Of a stretch of DNA of 64,000 nucleotides, positions 55,528 through 63,298 are shown one piece after another; position 1 is the first letter of the stretch; each line of letters begins with the position of its first letter. The notes under the pieces are model-generated. The model ran no database searches. It saw nothing but the letters and a program-made list of their open reading frames with translations, and had not been told where the DNA came from. This DNA comes from Agilicoccus flavus (GTDB taxonomy: Bacteria; Actinomycetota; Actinomycetes; Actinomycetales; Dermatophilaceae): positions 1-64,000 of the forward strand of contig NZ_JACYXE010000004.1 of NCBI RefSeq assembly GCF_014857905.1. Reading direction: 5' to 3'. The translations under genes were made by a program, and so were the position numbers.

Positions 55528-55944
55528 ATGTCCGACCCGCACCGGGCCGAGACCCGCCACACCCCACCGACCGCATCGCAGGCCCGCCGCCCCCGCGGCG
55601 CGCAGGAGGCGAGCACCATGACGACCACACCGATCGCCTGTTCCGGCAGTCCCGCTCACGGCGGCTCGCAACCTCACCTGCGTTCGACGCCTGGCGGCGC
55701 CGATCCGCAGGTCCTGCCCTGCCGACGCTTCGACCCCGAGCTCTGGTTCGCCGAGCGACCCGAGGACGTCGAGAGGGCCAAGGCCCTGTGCGTCGGGTGC
55801 CCGCTGCAGGCGGCGTGCCTGGACACGGCGCTGCGCCGCGGGGAGCCCTGGGGCGTCTGGGGCGGCGAGCTGCTGGTCGACGGCCACGTCGTCGCCCGCA
55901 AGCGGCCGCGAGGCCGCCCCCGCAAACATCCCGTCGCCGCCTGA
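55528..55944 (+). CDS. whiB7: WhiB7-type transcriptional regulator
   Basis: A Wbl protein with an oxygen-sensitive [4Fe-4S] cluster bound by four Cys: C65, C88, C91 and C97 in the 138-residue numbering (PCRRFDPELWF, LCVGCPLQAAC). The GEPWGVWGGE turn (105-114) and the C-terminal AT-hook RPRGRPRK (127-133) are the WhiB7 signatures. WhiB7 binds region 4 of the main sigma factor and turns on intrinsic antibiotic-resistance genes. Two in-frame ATGs are supported: 55528 after GAAGGA, and 55618 after AGGAGG nine bases upstream; the latter gives 108 residues, nearer to known WhiB7 lengths. I give the longer frame but think 55618 is at least as likely. Confidence 0.92.
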   Translation: MSDPHRAETRHTPPTASQARRPRGAQEASTMTTTPIACSGSPAHGGSQPHLRSTPGGADPQVLPCRRFDPELWFAERPEDVERAKALCVGCPLQAACLDTALRRGEPWGVWGGELLVDGHVVARKRPRGRPRKHPVAA

Positions 55945-56000
55945 GCCACCGCCCGGTCCGGGCACGCCACGGCGACGAACGACCAGAGAGGAGCCACGCC

Positions 56001-56138
56001 ATGTGGCCCGTGGAGTACACCGAACACCTTCGGGTGGGTCCGACCGGCCCCGGCGAGCCGGGGGAGCCGCGAGCTCCCCGCCCCAGCCGTCGCATCACCC
56101 TCCACGTGCGTCGTCAGCTCGAGCGCGAGTTGAGGTGA
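56001..56138 (+). CDS. 45-residue hypothetical protein after whiB7
   Basis: A short frame beginning MWPVEYTEHLRVG and ending ITLHVRRQLERELR, with a good ribosome site (GAGAGGAG seven bases before the ATG) 56 bases after the whiB7 stop. It has a Gly/Pro-rich middle and a basic amphipathic C-terminus, no signal peptide and no known family. The high ribosome-site score and its place between whiB7 and a terminator argue that it is translated with whiB7. It could equally be a chance frame, so the call is cautious. Confidence 0.45.
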   Translation: MWPVEYTEHLRVGPTGPGEPGEPRAPRPSRRITLHVRRQLERELR

Positions 56139-56181
56139 GCGTCGCGGTCGGGCGGGAGCGCCCGCCGGCCTCGTCCACCTC

Positions 56182-56224
56182 GTCCGCCCCCGGGCGCCGG
56201 AGCCACCGGCGGCCGGGGGCGGAC
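56182..56224. terminator. Terminator between the whiB7 unit and the ABC1 kinase gene
   Basis: GTCCGCCCCCGG pairs perfectly with CCGGGGGCGGAC; the inner GCGCC/GGCG can extend it. It lies between converging transcripts. Confidence 0.8.
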
Positions 56225-56250
56225 CGCCGGCCGGCGCGGGGTAGACCCCG

Positions 56251-57591
56251 TCAGGCGGGGTCGTCGAGCCCGTCGAGCAGGGGCAGGTCGGCGCCGGGCA
56301 TCCAGTCGTCGAGGATGCCGCGCGCCGGGACCTCCCCGCCGATCTGACACAGCACGCCGAGGCCGCCGACCCAGACCCGGTGGATGAGCAGGTACTCGGG
56401 CGGCAGATTGAGCCGGATCCCGGTCCGGAAGGCGGTCGACCGGGGGTCCTGGAGCCGCACGTACTGGGCGCGCAGCCAGTCCCGATCGAACCGGAACGTC
56501 TCGGTGCGCAGCGGCTCCGCGAACGGGACGAGGAAGGCGAGGAGCTCGTCGGCGTCGACGTCGACCCCCGGCCGGACGAACCCCTCGGCGCGCAGCCCGG
56601 CCAGGAGGGCGTCGGCCTCACCGGCCATGGCGGTGCTGACGAGCCGCCCCATGGGGACCGGCAGACCGCCCGGCAACGGGTCGACGCTGCCGAAGTCGAG
56701 CACGCCGATCCGCCCGTCGTCGGTCATCCGGAAGTTGCCCGGATGCGGGTCGGCGTGGAGGAGCCGCGCCTCGTGGGGGCCGCGCAGGAGGAACTCGAGG
56801 TAGGCGGCGCCTGCCCGGGACCGCTGCGCAGGCGTGCCCTCGGCGATGACGCGGGACAGCGGCGTGCCGTCGAGCCATTCCGTGATGAGCACCGCGCCCT
56901 TCTGGTGGACGACCGCCGGCACGACGACGTCGGGATCGCCGTCGAACGTCTCGGCGAAGGTGCGCTGCGACGCGGCCTCTCGGGCGTAGTCGAGCTCGTC
57001 CTCGACGCGGTCGACGAACTCCTCCAGGAGCGGGCCCAGGTCGAGCCCCGGCAGCCAGCTCGCGGACATCCGGGCGACCCGGGCGAGTCGTGTGAAGTCG
57101 CCGACGAGCGCCTCCCGCGCCCCGGGGTACTGGACCTTGACGGCGACCGTCCGGCCGTCCTTCCACGTGGCCCGGTGGACCTGGCCGACCGAGGCCGACG
57201 CGGCGGGCGCGTCGTCGAAGTCGGCGAACTTCGTGCGCCACCGAGGCCCCAGCTCGCGGGCGAGGACCTCGTGGACCGTGGCCGCCGGCAGGGCGGGGGC
57301 CGAGTCCTGGAGCTTGGTCAGGGTCGCGCGGTAGGGCCGCGCGACCTCCTCCGGCATGGCCGCCTCGACGATGCTCAGCGCCTGACCGACCTTCATCGCG
57401 CCGCCCTTGAGCTCGCCCAGCACGCTGAAGAGCTGCGCCGCGGTCCGCTCCTGGAGCTGCGCGGTGACCATGTCGGCGGGGGCCCCGCCCAGGCGGCGAC
57501 CCGCGCCGACGGCCGCCCGCCCCGCGACCCCGATGGGCAGCGTGGCGAGCTTGGCGGTGCGGACGATGGCCTTCCTCGGGACACGACTCAC
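56251..57591 (-). CDS. ABC1/UbiB-family atypical kinase
   Basis: A 446-residue protein-kinase-like protein of the ADCK/UbiB family. Signatures in order: KxGQ motif GAMKVGQALSIVE (about 72), Ala-rich nucleotide loop ASASVGQVHRA (about 128-138), the lysine VAVKVQYPG, the ExD region EDELDYAREAA, LITEWLDGTPLS, the catalytic LLHADPHPGNF and VLDFGSVD. The family works in ubiquinone synthesis elsewhere; actinobacteria with menaquinone carry ABC1 genes of unknown lipid-related function. Its GTG overlaps the stop of the ThiF-like gene, as recalled for Rv3197 and Rv3196. Convergent with whiB7. Confidence 0.9.
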   Translation of the reverse strand: MSRVPRKAIVRTAKLATLPIGVAGRAAVGAGRRLGGAPADMVTAQLQERTAAQLFSVLGELKGGAMKVGQALSIVEAAMPEEVARPYRATLTKLQDSAPALPAATVHEVLARELGPRWRTKFADFDDAPAASASVGQVHRATWKDGRTVAVKVQYPGAREALVGDFTRLARVARMSASWLPGLDLGPLLEEFVDRVEDELDYAREAASQRTFAETFDGDPDVVVPAVVHQKGAVLITEWLDGTPLSRVIAEGTPAQRSRAGAAYLEFLLRGPHEARLLHADPHPGNFRMTDDGRIGVLDFGSVDPLPGGLPVPMGRLVSTAMAGEADALLAGLRAEGFVRPGVDVDADELLAFLVPFAEPLRTETFRFDRDWLRAQYVRLQDPRSTAFRTGIRLNLPPEYLLIHRVWVGGLGVLCQIGGEVPARGILDDWMPGADLPLLDGLDDPA

Positions 57592-58640
57592 GTGACCAGT
57601 GTCCCTCGCGCCGCGTCGCACCGACACCGGGGATGTGGCGTCCACCTGCGCCGGACCGGCCCGAGCAGGGGGAGAGCGACCTCGATGGACGTGCCCGGAA
57701 CCGGCGTGTCCCGCCCGTCGAGGTGGGGCAGCAGCAGGGCCGCGACGAGCCCCGCGGCAATCGAACGGAGGCAGGCGTCGCCCTCGGCGGGCCGGTCGTG
57801 GGCGTGCACGAGCTGGCGCAGGACCTGCGGCCAGCCGGCGTCGAGATCGCTGCGATGCAGGTCGACGCACGTCAGGCAGGGGTCTGTGGGCCCCACCCAC
57901 GGCCCGACCGCCAACCGGGGACCGTCGAGCACGACGGGCAGGTGGGGGACGCCGCGCCGCCGCCACGGCTCGGCCGCTTCGAAGCTCACCGCGCCCACGC
58001 CCACGAGGACGACCGCGTCGGGGGGACTCGACTCCCCGGCCCGCCAGGCCAGCTCGTGCAGGTCCACCCCGCTCCCGCAGGTGAGGCGGCCGATGCCGGC
58101 CTCGCGCAGGGTCCGCACGACGGCCTCGGTCAGCGCCCCCGACCCGTGGACGACGAGGTGTCGGCGGCTCCGCTCCGCGACGAGGTCCAGCCCGTCGCCG
58201 CCCAGGCCGTAGGCCGCCGACCACGCCAGCGCCTCGTGGGCCGCGCTCCGGGCGGTCTCGGGATGCAGACACGCCAACGCGGCCCGGTCGCCGGGGTCCT
58301 CGTTGAGCAGACCGTGCGGACGCAGCGCGTCGAGCAGGTCGTCGAGGCGGCCGCCGTCTCGGTGGGCCCGGCGGACGAGGGTGGGCAGATCCGCCCCGGC
58401 ACCCAACAGCGTGACCAGGGCCACGTCCGCCGGTGTGAGCCCGGAGAGGAGCACGCCGCGCCCGGACACGAGACCCACCTGCACCCGGTCCCGGCCCCGG
58501 AACAGGACGCGGGCGTACGGCTGGAGCACCGCCGCGGGACGCGGTACCGCCGGACCCGGCCGGGGCGCGTGCACGGTGTCGCGGGCCGACCGGGGGTGCG
58601 GGGAGTGCGGGGGATGCGGGGGATGCGGGGGAGCGGACAC
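57588..58640 (-). CDS. ThiF/TOMM-cyclodehydratase-like protein
   Basis: A 350-residue protein. Residues 1-35 are a His/Pro-rich repeat region (SAPPHPPHPPHSPHP). Then a ring-fold-like N-part (ALVTLLGAGADLPTLVRRAH), a ThiF-like Rossmann motif LVVHGSGALTEAVVRTL (about 160-176), and the zinc-loop PCLTCVDLHRSDLDAGWP (about 258-275) typical of ocin-ThiF-like or cyclodehydratase domain proteins, ending in HPRCRC. In RiPP clusters such proteins bind the precursor leader for YcaO enzymes. No YcaO, dehydrogenase or precursor peptide gene is nearby, so the RiPP role is doubtful. GTG 58640 has GGAAAGG upstream; a start at 58721 is possible. Confidence 0.75.
   Translation of the reverse strand: MSAPPHPPHPPHSPHPRSARDTVHAPRPGPAVPRPAAVLQPYARVLFRGRDRVQVGLVSGRGVLLSGLTPADVALVTLLGAGADLPTLVRRAHRDGGRLDDLLDALRPHGLLNEDPGDRAALACLHPETARSAAHEALAWSAAYGLGGDGLDLVAERSRRHLVVHGSGALTEAVVRTLREAGIGRLTCGSGVDLHELAWRAGESSPPDAVVLVGVGAVSFEAAEPWRRRGVPHLPVVLDGPRLAVGPWVGPTDPCLTCVDLHRSDLDAGWPQVLRQLVHAHDRPAEGDACLRSIAAGLVAALLLPHLDGRDTPVPGTSIEVALPLLGPVRRRWTPHPRCRCDAARGTLVT
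58591..58632 (-). repeat. GGGGGATGC-type tandem repeat encoding HPP units
   Basis: Four imperfect copies of a nine-to-ten base unit (GCGGGGGAT on the plus strand) code for HPPHPPHSPHP at the N-terminus of the ThiF-like protein. In-frame slippage is possible. Confidence 0.75.
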
Positions 58641-58724
58641 GGGCGTCGGCCTTTCCGGTGGGCGGGGGCCGTCAGTGTCACCCGAGGGCCGTCGGCCGGG
58701 TCGCCCGTCGTCCACAGGCACGAC

Positions 58725-58763
58725 GCGGGGGCGGACGGAGACCGTGTCTCCGTCCGCCCCCGC
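58725..58763. terminator. Perfect 18-bp terminator after the DUF5679 gene
   Basis: GCGGGGGCGGACGGAGAC pairs without mismatch with the arm at 58746-58763, loop CGT. It lies 24 bases beyond the stop of the DUF5679 gene on the minus strand. Confidence 0.85.
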
Positions 58764-58786
58764 GATCGTTCGGCGAGTGACGCCGG

Positions 58787-58951
58787 TCAGGCCTTACCGA
58801 GGATCCGGTTGAGGTTGGTGCCGCACTCGGGGCACTTGCCCTTGGCCATGCGCCGGCCGTTCGTCTCGACGACGTTGCCCTCCGCCTCGCGCTTCTCCTT
58901 GCACTTGACGCAGTAGAACTCGCCCTTGTAGGTCTCGCCGGTGTCGGTCAT
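58787..58951 (-). CDS. DUF5679 zinc-ribbon protein
   Basis: A 54-residue protein with two CxxC pairs, FYCVKCKEKREA (C14, C17) and KGKCPECGTNLNRILGK (C40, C43), joined by a basic hairpin. This is the DUF5679 family, small zinc ribbons frequent in actinobacteria and thought to be nucleic-acid binding by their fold, with no proven role. It is too short for most ORF callers but has AAGGAG before the ATG, a good length match to the family and a perfect terminator behind it, so I consider it real. Expected to be highly expressed judging by codon choice. Confidence 0.88.
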   Translation of the reverse strand: MTDTGETYKGEFYCVKCKEKREAEGNVVETNGRRMAKGKCPECGTNLNRILGKA

Positions 58952-59067
58952 CTGTGAAGTCTCCTTGTTGTGCGTGCCGCTGGTGCGGCGCCGGACCCGC
59001 CCACCCTAGACCAGGACTTTCCGTGCTCAGCGCAACCGGCGCTCGGGCGCGCCCGGTGTCTGCCGGA

Positions 59068-59094
59068 GGGAGCCGGCGGGCCCCGCCGGCTCCC
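59068..59094 (-). terminator. Terminator after the YwiC-like operon
   Basis: GGGAGCCGGCGGG pairs with CCCGCCGGCTCCC (59082-59094) almost end to end, so the loop is formed by the inner G/C bases. It follows the 3' end of the zincin-Nudix-YwiC operon by 30 bases. Confidence 0.7.
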
Positions 59095-59123
59095 CACGCC
59101 CGAGCCGCCGGGGCCGCGCGGCC

Positions 59124-60077
59124 TCAGGACCAGATCGCGACGACGAACAGGAGCGCGAGGCAGGCGAGCGCCTCGCCCGCCCCCGCGATCGCGGGGGGCA
59201 CGCGGCGTCCCGCGAGGATCGCGGCCCGTGCCGTCAGGGCCGCGAAGAGGACGGTGGCGGCCACCGTGCCGCGGAGGGTGACGCCCGTCGGGCGGGGCCA
59301 CAGGGCCTGCGTGGCCGTGAGCGCGAGGACGACGGTCGCGGCGAGGTGGTAGCCGATCGAGGCCCGGCGATAGGCGGTCGAGGTGCGCTCGCGGATGACG
59401 GTCTTCACGAAGAGGGCGCTGCCGACGAGGTAGGCGAGGACGAGCGCGGCGATGACGACCATCGTGCGCCGGCCGACGAGGATCGTCCCGCCGGCCGGGT
59501 GTCCCACCTGGTAGGTGACCAGGGCGAACGCGGCGGCGGCGGTCATGACCACGACATCGGCCGGCAGGCTGCGGGCGCGGCCCGTCCGGGCGAACCACAC
59601 CGCGGCGAGGACCCCGGGCACGTAGAGGGCGCCCCACGGCAGGAGGTCCGGGCGGGCCGCGACGAGCGCGAGGGCGAGGAGCCCGGCGAGCGAGCCGTAG
59701 GTGAGGGCCGCCGCCCGACCCCGCGGAGCCGTGCGGGGACGCTCGCCGGTCGCCTGCCCCGGGGTGGGCGCAGGCCGCCTCGACCCGGCCGGTCGCCGGG
59801 CGAGACGGCCCCGCTCCGTCAGCCAGGTCGTCGTCGCCGTGAGCGCGAGGTAGCCGAGGAGCCAACAGGCCAGGAGAGGGGCGTGGATCGGCTCGGGACC
59901 GGCCCGCAGGACGCCGGCCGCGAACGGCAGGAGGAGCACGGCCCAGGCGCCGTGCTCGCGGCTCCACCAGCCCGAGCGGACGGCGCGTCGGTAGGCGGAC
60001 GCGCGCCCGGGGTCGGGTACGGCGCGGGGTGGGCGACCCGCCGACGGCGTGCCGCCCACCGGACCCGACGCCGTCAC
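59124..60077 (-). CDS. YwiC-like membrane protein
   Basis: A 317-residue integral membrane protein of the YwiC-like family (PF14256). WWSREHGAWAVLLLPFAAGV near residue 37 is the diagnostic motif; about eight membrane segments follow, with an Arg/Pro-rich loop in the middle (residues 90-120). The Bacillus ywiC gene lies near anaerobic functions, but no function has been shown. GTG start, overlapping the Nudix gene stop by four bases. It is last in a three-gene row. A 30-residue basic N-terminal extension may be a start-site error. Confidence 0.8.
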   Translation of the reverse strand: MTASGPVGGTPSAGRPPRAVPDPGRASAYRRAVRSGWWSREHGAWAVLLLPFAAGVLRAGPEPIHAPLLACWLLGYLALTATTTWLTERGRLARRPAGSRRPAPTPGQATGERPRTAPRGRAAALTYGSLAGLLALALVAARPDLLPWGALYVPGVLAAVWFARTGRARSLPADVVVMTAAAAFALVTYQVGHPAGGTILVGRRTMVVIAALVLAYLVGSALFVKTVIRERTSTAYRRASIGYHLAATVVLALTATQALWPRPTGVTLRGTVAATVLFAALTARAAILAGRRVPPAIAGAGEALACLALLFVVAIWS

Positions 60078-60706
60078 GGGACGTCGACTCCGCAGGCGCC
60101 GGCCCGGACGCCGTCGGAGGCGGGCTCGGTCGGTCGGGTGGCCCGTTCGAGGCCGGCCGCGACGAGCCGGGCGAGGGCGGGTTCGGCGGTGGGGAGGTCG
60201 TCGACCGGCCACCACCGGACGTCGAGGCTCTCGGGGGAGCACACGGGCTCGGCGCCCTCCGGCGCCACCGCGAGGAAGCGGACGTCGAGGTGCTCCGTGC
60301 ACCGACCGAACGCGCCCGAGAGGGCGTGTCGGTCCAGGTCGACCGGGTGGGGGTCGACGACGAGGCCGGGCAGTCCCGTCTCCTCCCGGGACTCGCGCGC
60401 GGCGGCGGCCGCGAGCCCGGCGTCGGCGGCCTCGAGGTGACCGCCGGGCTGGAACCAGGCGCGCGCCTTGCGGTGCAGCACGAGGCAGACCCGTTCCGAC
60501 CGGGCGTCGAGCACCACGCAGCCGGCCGTGAGATGGGCCGGCGGGCCGGACCGGGACAGGGCGTCGGGGTGGGCGCGCAGGTGGGCGACGAAGGCGTCCC
60601 GCAGCGCCGCCTGGTCGGGGCCGGCCGGCGCGTGGGCGAGCAGGTCGGCGACGGCGCGCTCCGACCGGGGGTCGGACCCACCGGACGCGGCGTCGCGGGA
60701 GGTCAC
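60074..60706 (-). CDS. Nudix hydrolase
   Basis: A 210-residue Nudix-fold protein. The core box is slightly altered: PGGHLEAADAGLAAAA then RESREETGLPG, so the first Glu position is Asp while REUxEExGU is kept. Upstream is AGCVVLDARSERVCLVLHRKARAWFQPGGH, the wording of pyrophosphohydrolases acting on nucleotide sugars or dinucleotides. The N-terminal 65 residues are helical and acidic (DQAALRDAFVAHLRAHPDALS). Substrate unknown. The GTG at 60706 overlaps the stop of the zincin gene, so all three are translated together. Confidence 0.85.
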   Translation of the reverse strand: MTSRDAASGGSDPRSERAVADLLAHAPAGPDQAALRDAFVAHLRAHPDALSRSGPPAHLTAGCVVLDARSERVCLVLHRKARAWFQPGGHLEAADAGLAAAAARESREETGLPGLVVDPHPVDLDRHALSGAFGRCTEHLDVRFLAVAPEGAEPVCSPESLDVRWWPVDDLPTAEPALARLVAAGLERATRPTEPASDGVRAGACGVDVP

Positions 60707-62202
60707 CGCTCCGGGCCGTCCGAACCGTCGGCCGGACCGTCGGGGCGCGGGGGGCCGTCCGGGCCGTCCGACCCCGCGGGCCCACTCGAGCCGCCGTCCT
60801 CCTGCGCCGAGTCGAGCAGGTCGGCGAGCGCGGCGTCGAACGCGTCGTCCTCGGCCGCGCGGCCCCCGGACGTGCGCTTCTCGACGTAGCCGAGCACGTC
60901 GTCGAGGTCGGCGGCCGTCGGGGCGAGGTCGGGGTGCTCCCAGGCCTGGTCACGAAGGTCGGCGCCGCCCTCGTTCTCCAGCGCGGCGAAGAGGTTGGCC
61001 GCGTCCCGGAGGCGGCGCGGCCGCAGCTCGAGGCCGACGAGCCGGCTGAAGAGCTGCTCGGCCGGCCCACCCGTGGCGCGGCGGCGCCGGACGGCCTCGC
61101 CGAGCGCCGCGGACGCGGGCAGGTGCGGTGCCGTGGCGCGGTCGGCGACGACGTCGACCCACCCCTCGACGAGGGCGAGGAGCGTCTCGAGCCGGGCCAG
61201 AGCGGACTGCTGGCTCGCGCTCGGCGTCGGCGTGAACAGCCCGTCGCCGAGCGCCTCCTGGACGGCGGCGGGATCCGACGCGTCGATCGAGGCGATCTTG
61301 CTCTCCAACGCCTCCGTGTCGATGTCGATGTCGCGGGCGTACGCCTGCACGGCGGCGACGAGCTGCGGGCCGAGCCACGGCGCCCCCGCGAACAGCCGGC
61401 TCCGGGCCGCCTCGCGGGCGGCGAGGTAGAGCTCCACCTGCGCGTTGTCGACCTCGAGCCCGTCGGCGAACTCGGCGACGTTGGCGGGCAGGAGCACGAC
61501 CGTGCCGCGCGGCACCAGCGGCAGCCCGACCTCGGTGCCGCTGACGACGTGCGCGGCGAGGGTGCCGACGGCCTGGCCGATCTGCGCGCCGAACATCGAG
61601 CTGCTCATCCGGGCCAGCATGGGCTCGAGCTGGCCGATCATCGCGCCGAGGTTCATGCCGGGCGGAAGGCCGGGGATGCCGGGCATCTCGACGGGCCCGT
61701 CGCCGAGCCGGTCCATCTGCTTGCGCATGGCGGCCACGACCGCGGCGTTGACCCCCTCGGCGACGGGGCCGACGAGGTCGCCCCACATCGGCATCGTGTG
61801 GCTCACCCATTCGGCCCGGCTCCAGGCCGCGGCACCGCCCTCGGAGGCGGGCAGCTCGGTGACCGCGTCGAGCCACAGCTCGGCGACCCGGACGGCGTCC
61901 GTGGCCGAGCGCGCCTGACGGTCGGTGACGAGGGCGTCGCCGCCCGCCGCCACCTGCTTGCGAGCGACGTCGCTCGAGAGATCGAGGTTGACGCCGTCGG
62001 TGGGCGCCGCCTCGAACATGGCGCGCAGCTGTCCGGCGAGCATGCCCATCGCCGCGGGGTCCATGCGGTCGACCCCCATCGCCTTGAGGGCGTCGCGCAT
62101 GGCCGGGTTGTCGGCGTCCGCGAGGAACTGCTGGATCATCTTGGCGAAGTCGGGCTGGTCGGGGCCCGACGGGTCGGGGGAGCTGGGCGGGTCCTGCGAC
62201 AC
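60703..62202 (-). CDS. Zincin-like DUF2342 / putative hydrolase (PF10103)
   Basis: A 499-residue protein of the Zincin_2 family, previously called coenzyme F420 biosynthesis-associated. Conserved elements: MIGQLEPMLARMSSSMFGAQIGQAVGTLAAHVVSGTEVGLPL (spread over about residues 175-225; short core SGTEVGLPLV), the helix that in other members carries the HExxH-like motif, YLAAREAARSRLFAGAPWLG, and VEGWVDVVADRAT. The zinc-binding helix reads AREAAR, with no histidine, so protease activity is unlikely unless ligands differ. The tail is a disordered Pro/Asp/Gly region. AAGGAG lies before the GTG. Diverges from the epimerase gene. Confidence 0.82.
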   Translation of the reverse strand: MSQDPPSSPDPSGPDQPDFAKMIQQFLADADNPAMRDALKAMGVDRMDPAAMGMLAGQLRAMFEAAPTDGVNLDLSSDVARKQVAAGGDALVTDRQARSATDAVRVAELWLDAVTELPASEGGAAAWSRAEWVSHTMPMWGDLVGPVAEGVNAAVVAAMRKQMDRLGDGPVEMPGIPGLPPGMNLGAMIGQLEPMLARMSSSMFGAQIGQAVGTLAAHVVSGTEVGLPLVPRGTVVLLPANVAEFADGLEVDNAQVELYLAAREAARSRLFAGAPWLGPQLVAAVQAYARDIDIDTEALESKIASIDASDPAAVQEALGDGLFTPTPSASQQSALARLETLLALVEGWVDVVADRATAPHLPASAALGEAVRRRRATGGPAEQLFSRLVGLELRPRRLRDAANLFAALENEGGADLRDQAWEHPDLAPTAADLDDVLGYVEKRTSGGRAAEDDAFDAALADLLDSAQEDGGSSGPAGSDGPDGPPRPDGPADGSDGPER

Positions 62203-62263
62203 GGTGGTCTCCTTAGGCGCCTGGGATGATGGCCTCTCCATTAGGTAACCACGAGGAGGTCCG

Positions 62264-63298
62264 GTGAGTTCCGCGGAGTCCGCCGGTTCGGGGTCGCACC
62301 CCCCGCGCCTCGTCGTGACCGGCGTCGACGGCGCGATCGCCCGCGCCGTGCTGCGCATCGCGCGCGACCGTTACGGTGTCGCGGACGTCGTCCCCGTGCT
62401 GCGCTCGCCGGGGGGCGCGCCCGCCCCGACGGTCCCGGCCGGGCGCACCGTCGTGCTCGTCGCGCTGAGCACGGATCTGGCCCAGGACCTGCGCCTCCAC
62501 CGCGACGTGCGTCGCGCCGAGCTGATCGCGATGACGCGGGACGCGGCGGCCGGCGCGCTCGCCGGTGGGGCCCGTCTCGTCGTCGTCACGTCGGCCCGCG
62601 TCTACGGCGCCCTCGCCGACAACGTCGTGCCGCTGCCGGAGGACGCGCCGCTGCGCGCCGTGGACGACCGCGGCCTCGTGGGCGACCTCCTCGTCGTCGA
62701 GTCCGAGGTGGCGCGGCTGTCGGCCGAACATCCCCGGCTCGACGTCACGCTGGTGCGGCCCGCGGCGGTCGTGGGGCCGGGGGTCGACACGACGATCACG
62801 CGGCACTTCGAGCCCACCCGGCCGCTCGTCCTCGCAGGCACGACCCCGCTCTGGCAGTTCGCGCACGTCGAGGACGTCGCCTCCGGGGTGCTCGCCGTGC
62901 TCGACCACGGCCTGCTCGGCGCCGTCGCGCTGGCCAGCCCCGGGTGGCTGGGTCGGGCGGAGGTCGAGCGCCGCCTGGGCAAGCGCCACCTCGAGCTGCC
63001 GCGGGCCCTGGCGGTCCGGGCCGCGGAACGCCTGCACGCGCTGGGTACGCTGTCGACCTCCGGGGCCGACCTCGCCTACGTCGGCGAGCCGTGGGTCGTG
63101 GCCTGCGCGTCGCTCACCGCGGCGGGTTGGGCCCCCCGGTACGACAACGTGGACTGCGTGGACGAGCTGCGTCGGCTGGGCGAGAGCAGGACCCGCCCCC
63201 TGGCGATGCGCCGGGACGCGGCCTTCGGAACGGCGAGCGCGGCCGTCGCGTTGGCCGCCTCTGCGGCGCTCGTGCGCCGCCACAGGAAGCGAGGATGA
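62264..63298 (+). CDS. NAD-dependent epimerase/dehydratase family protein
   Basis: A 344-residue short-chain extended-SDR protein. The N-terminal VVTGVDGAIARAVLRIA gives the GxxGxxG-like dinucleotide site (altered as GVDGAIA), VVVTSARVYGA supplies the Ser/Tyr part, VRPAAVVGPGVD and AHVEDVASGVLAVLD follow. The catalytic YxxxK is not intact (the Tyr lies in VYGALADN but the Lys is not four on), so it may be a binding or reductase-like member. The C-terminal hydrophobic helix ASAAVALAASAALVRRHRKRG suggests a membrane tether. GAGGAGG precedes the GTG. It overlaps moaE by four bases. Confidence 0.78.
   Translation: MSSAESAGSGSHPPRLVVTGVDGAIARAVLRIARDRYGVADVVPVLRSPGGAPAPTVPAGRTVVLVALSTDLAQDLRLHRDVRRAELIAMTRDAAAGALAGGARLVVVTSARVYGALADNVVPLPEDAPLRAVDDRGLVGDLLVVESEVARLSAEHPRLDVTLVRPAAVVGPGVDTTITRHFEPTRPLVLAGTTPLWQFAHVEDVASGVLAVLDHGLLGAVALASPGWLGRAEVERRLGKRHLELPRALAVRAAERLHALGTLSTSGADLAYVGEPWVVACASLTAAGWAPRYDNVDCVDELRRLGESRTRPLAMRRDAAFGTASAAVALAASAALVRRHRKRG

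Noticed and set aside
57588-58721. RiPP (TOMM) biosynthesis cluster
   Set aside because: Only the cyclodehydratase-like protein is present. There is no YcaO, flavin dehydrogenase or plausible precursor peptide near it, and the ABC1 neighbour argues for a housekeeping pair.
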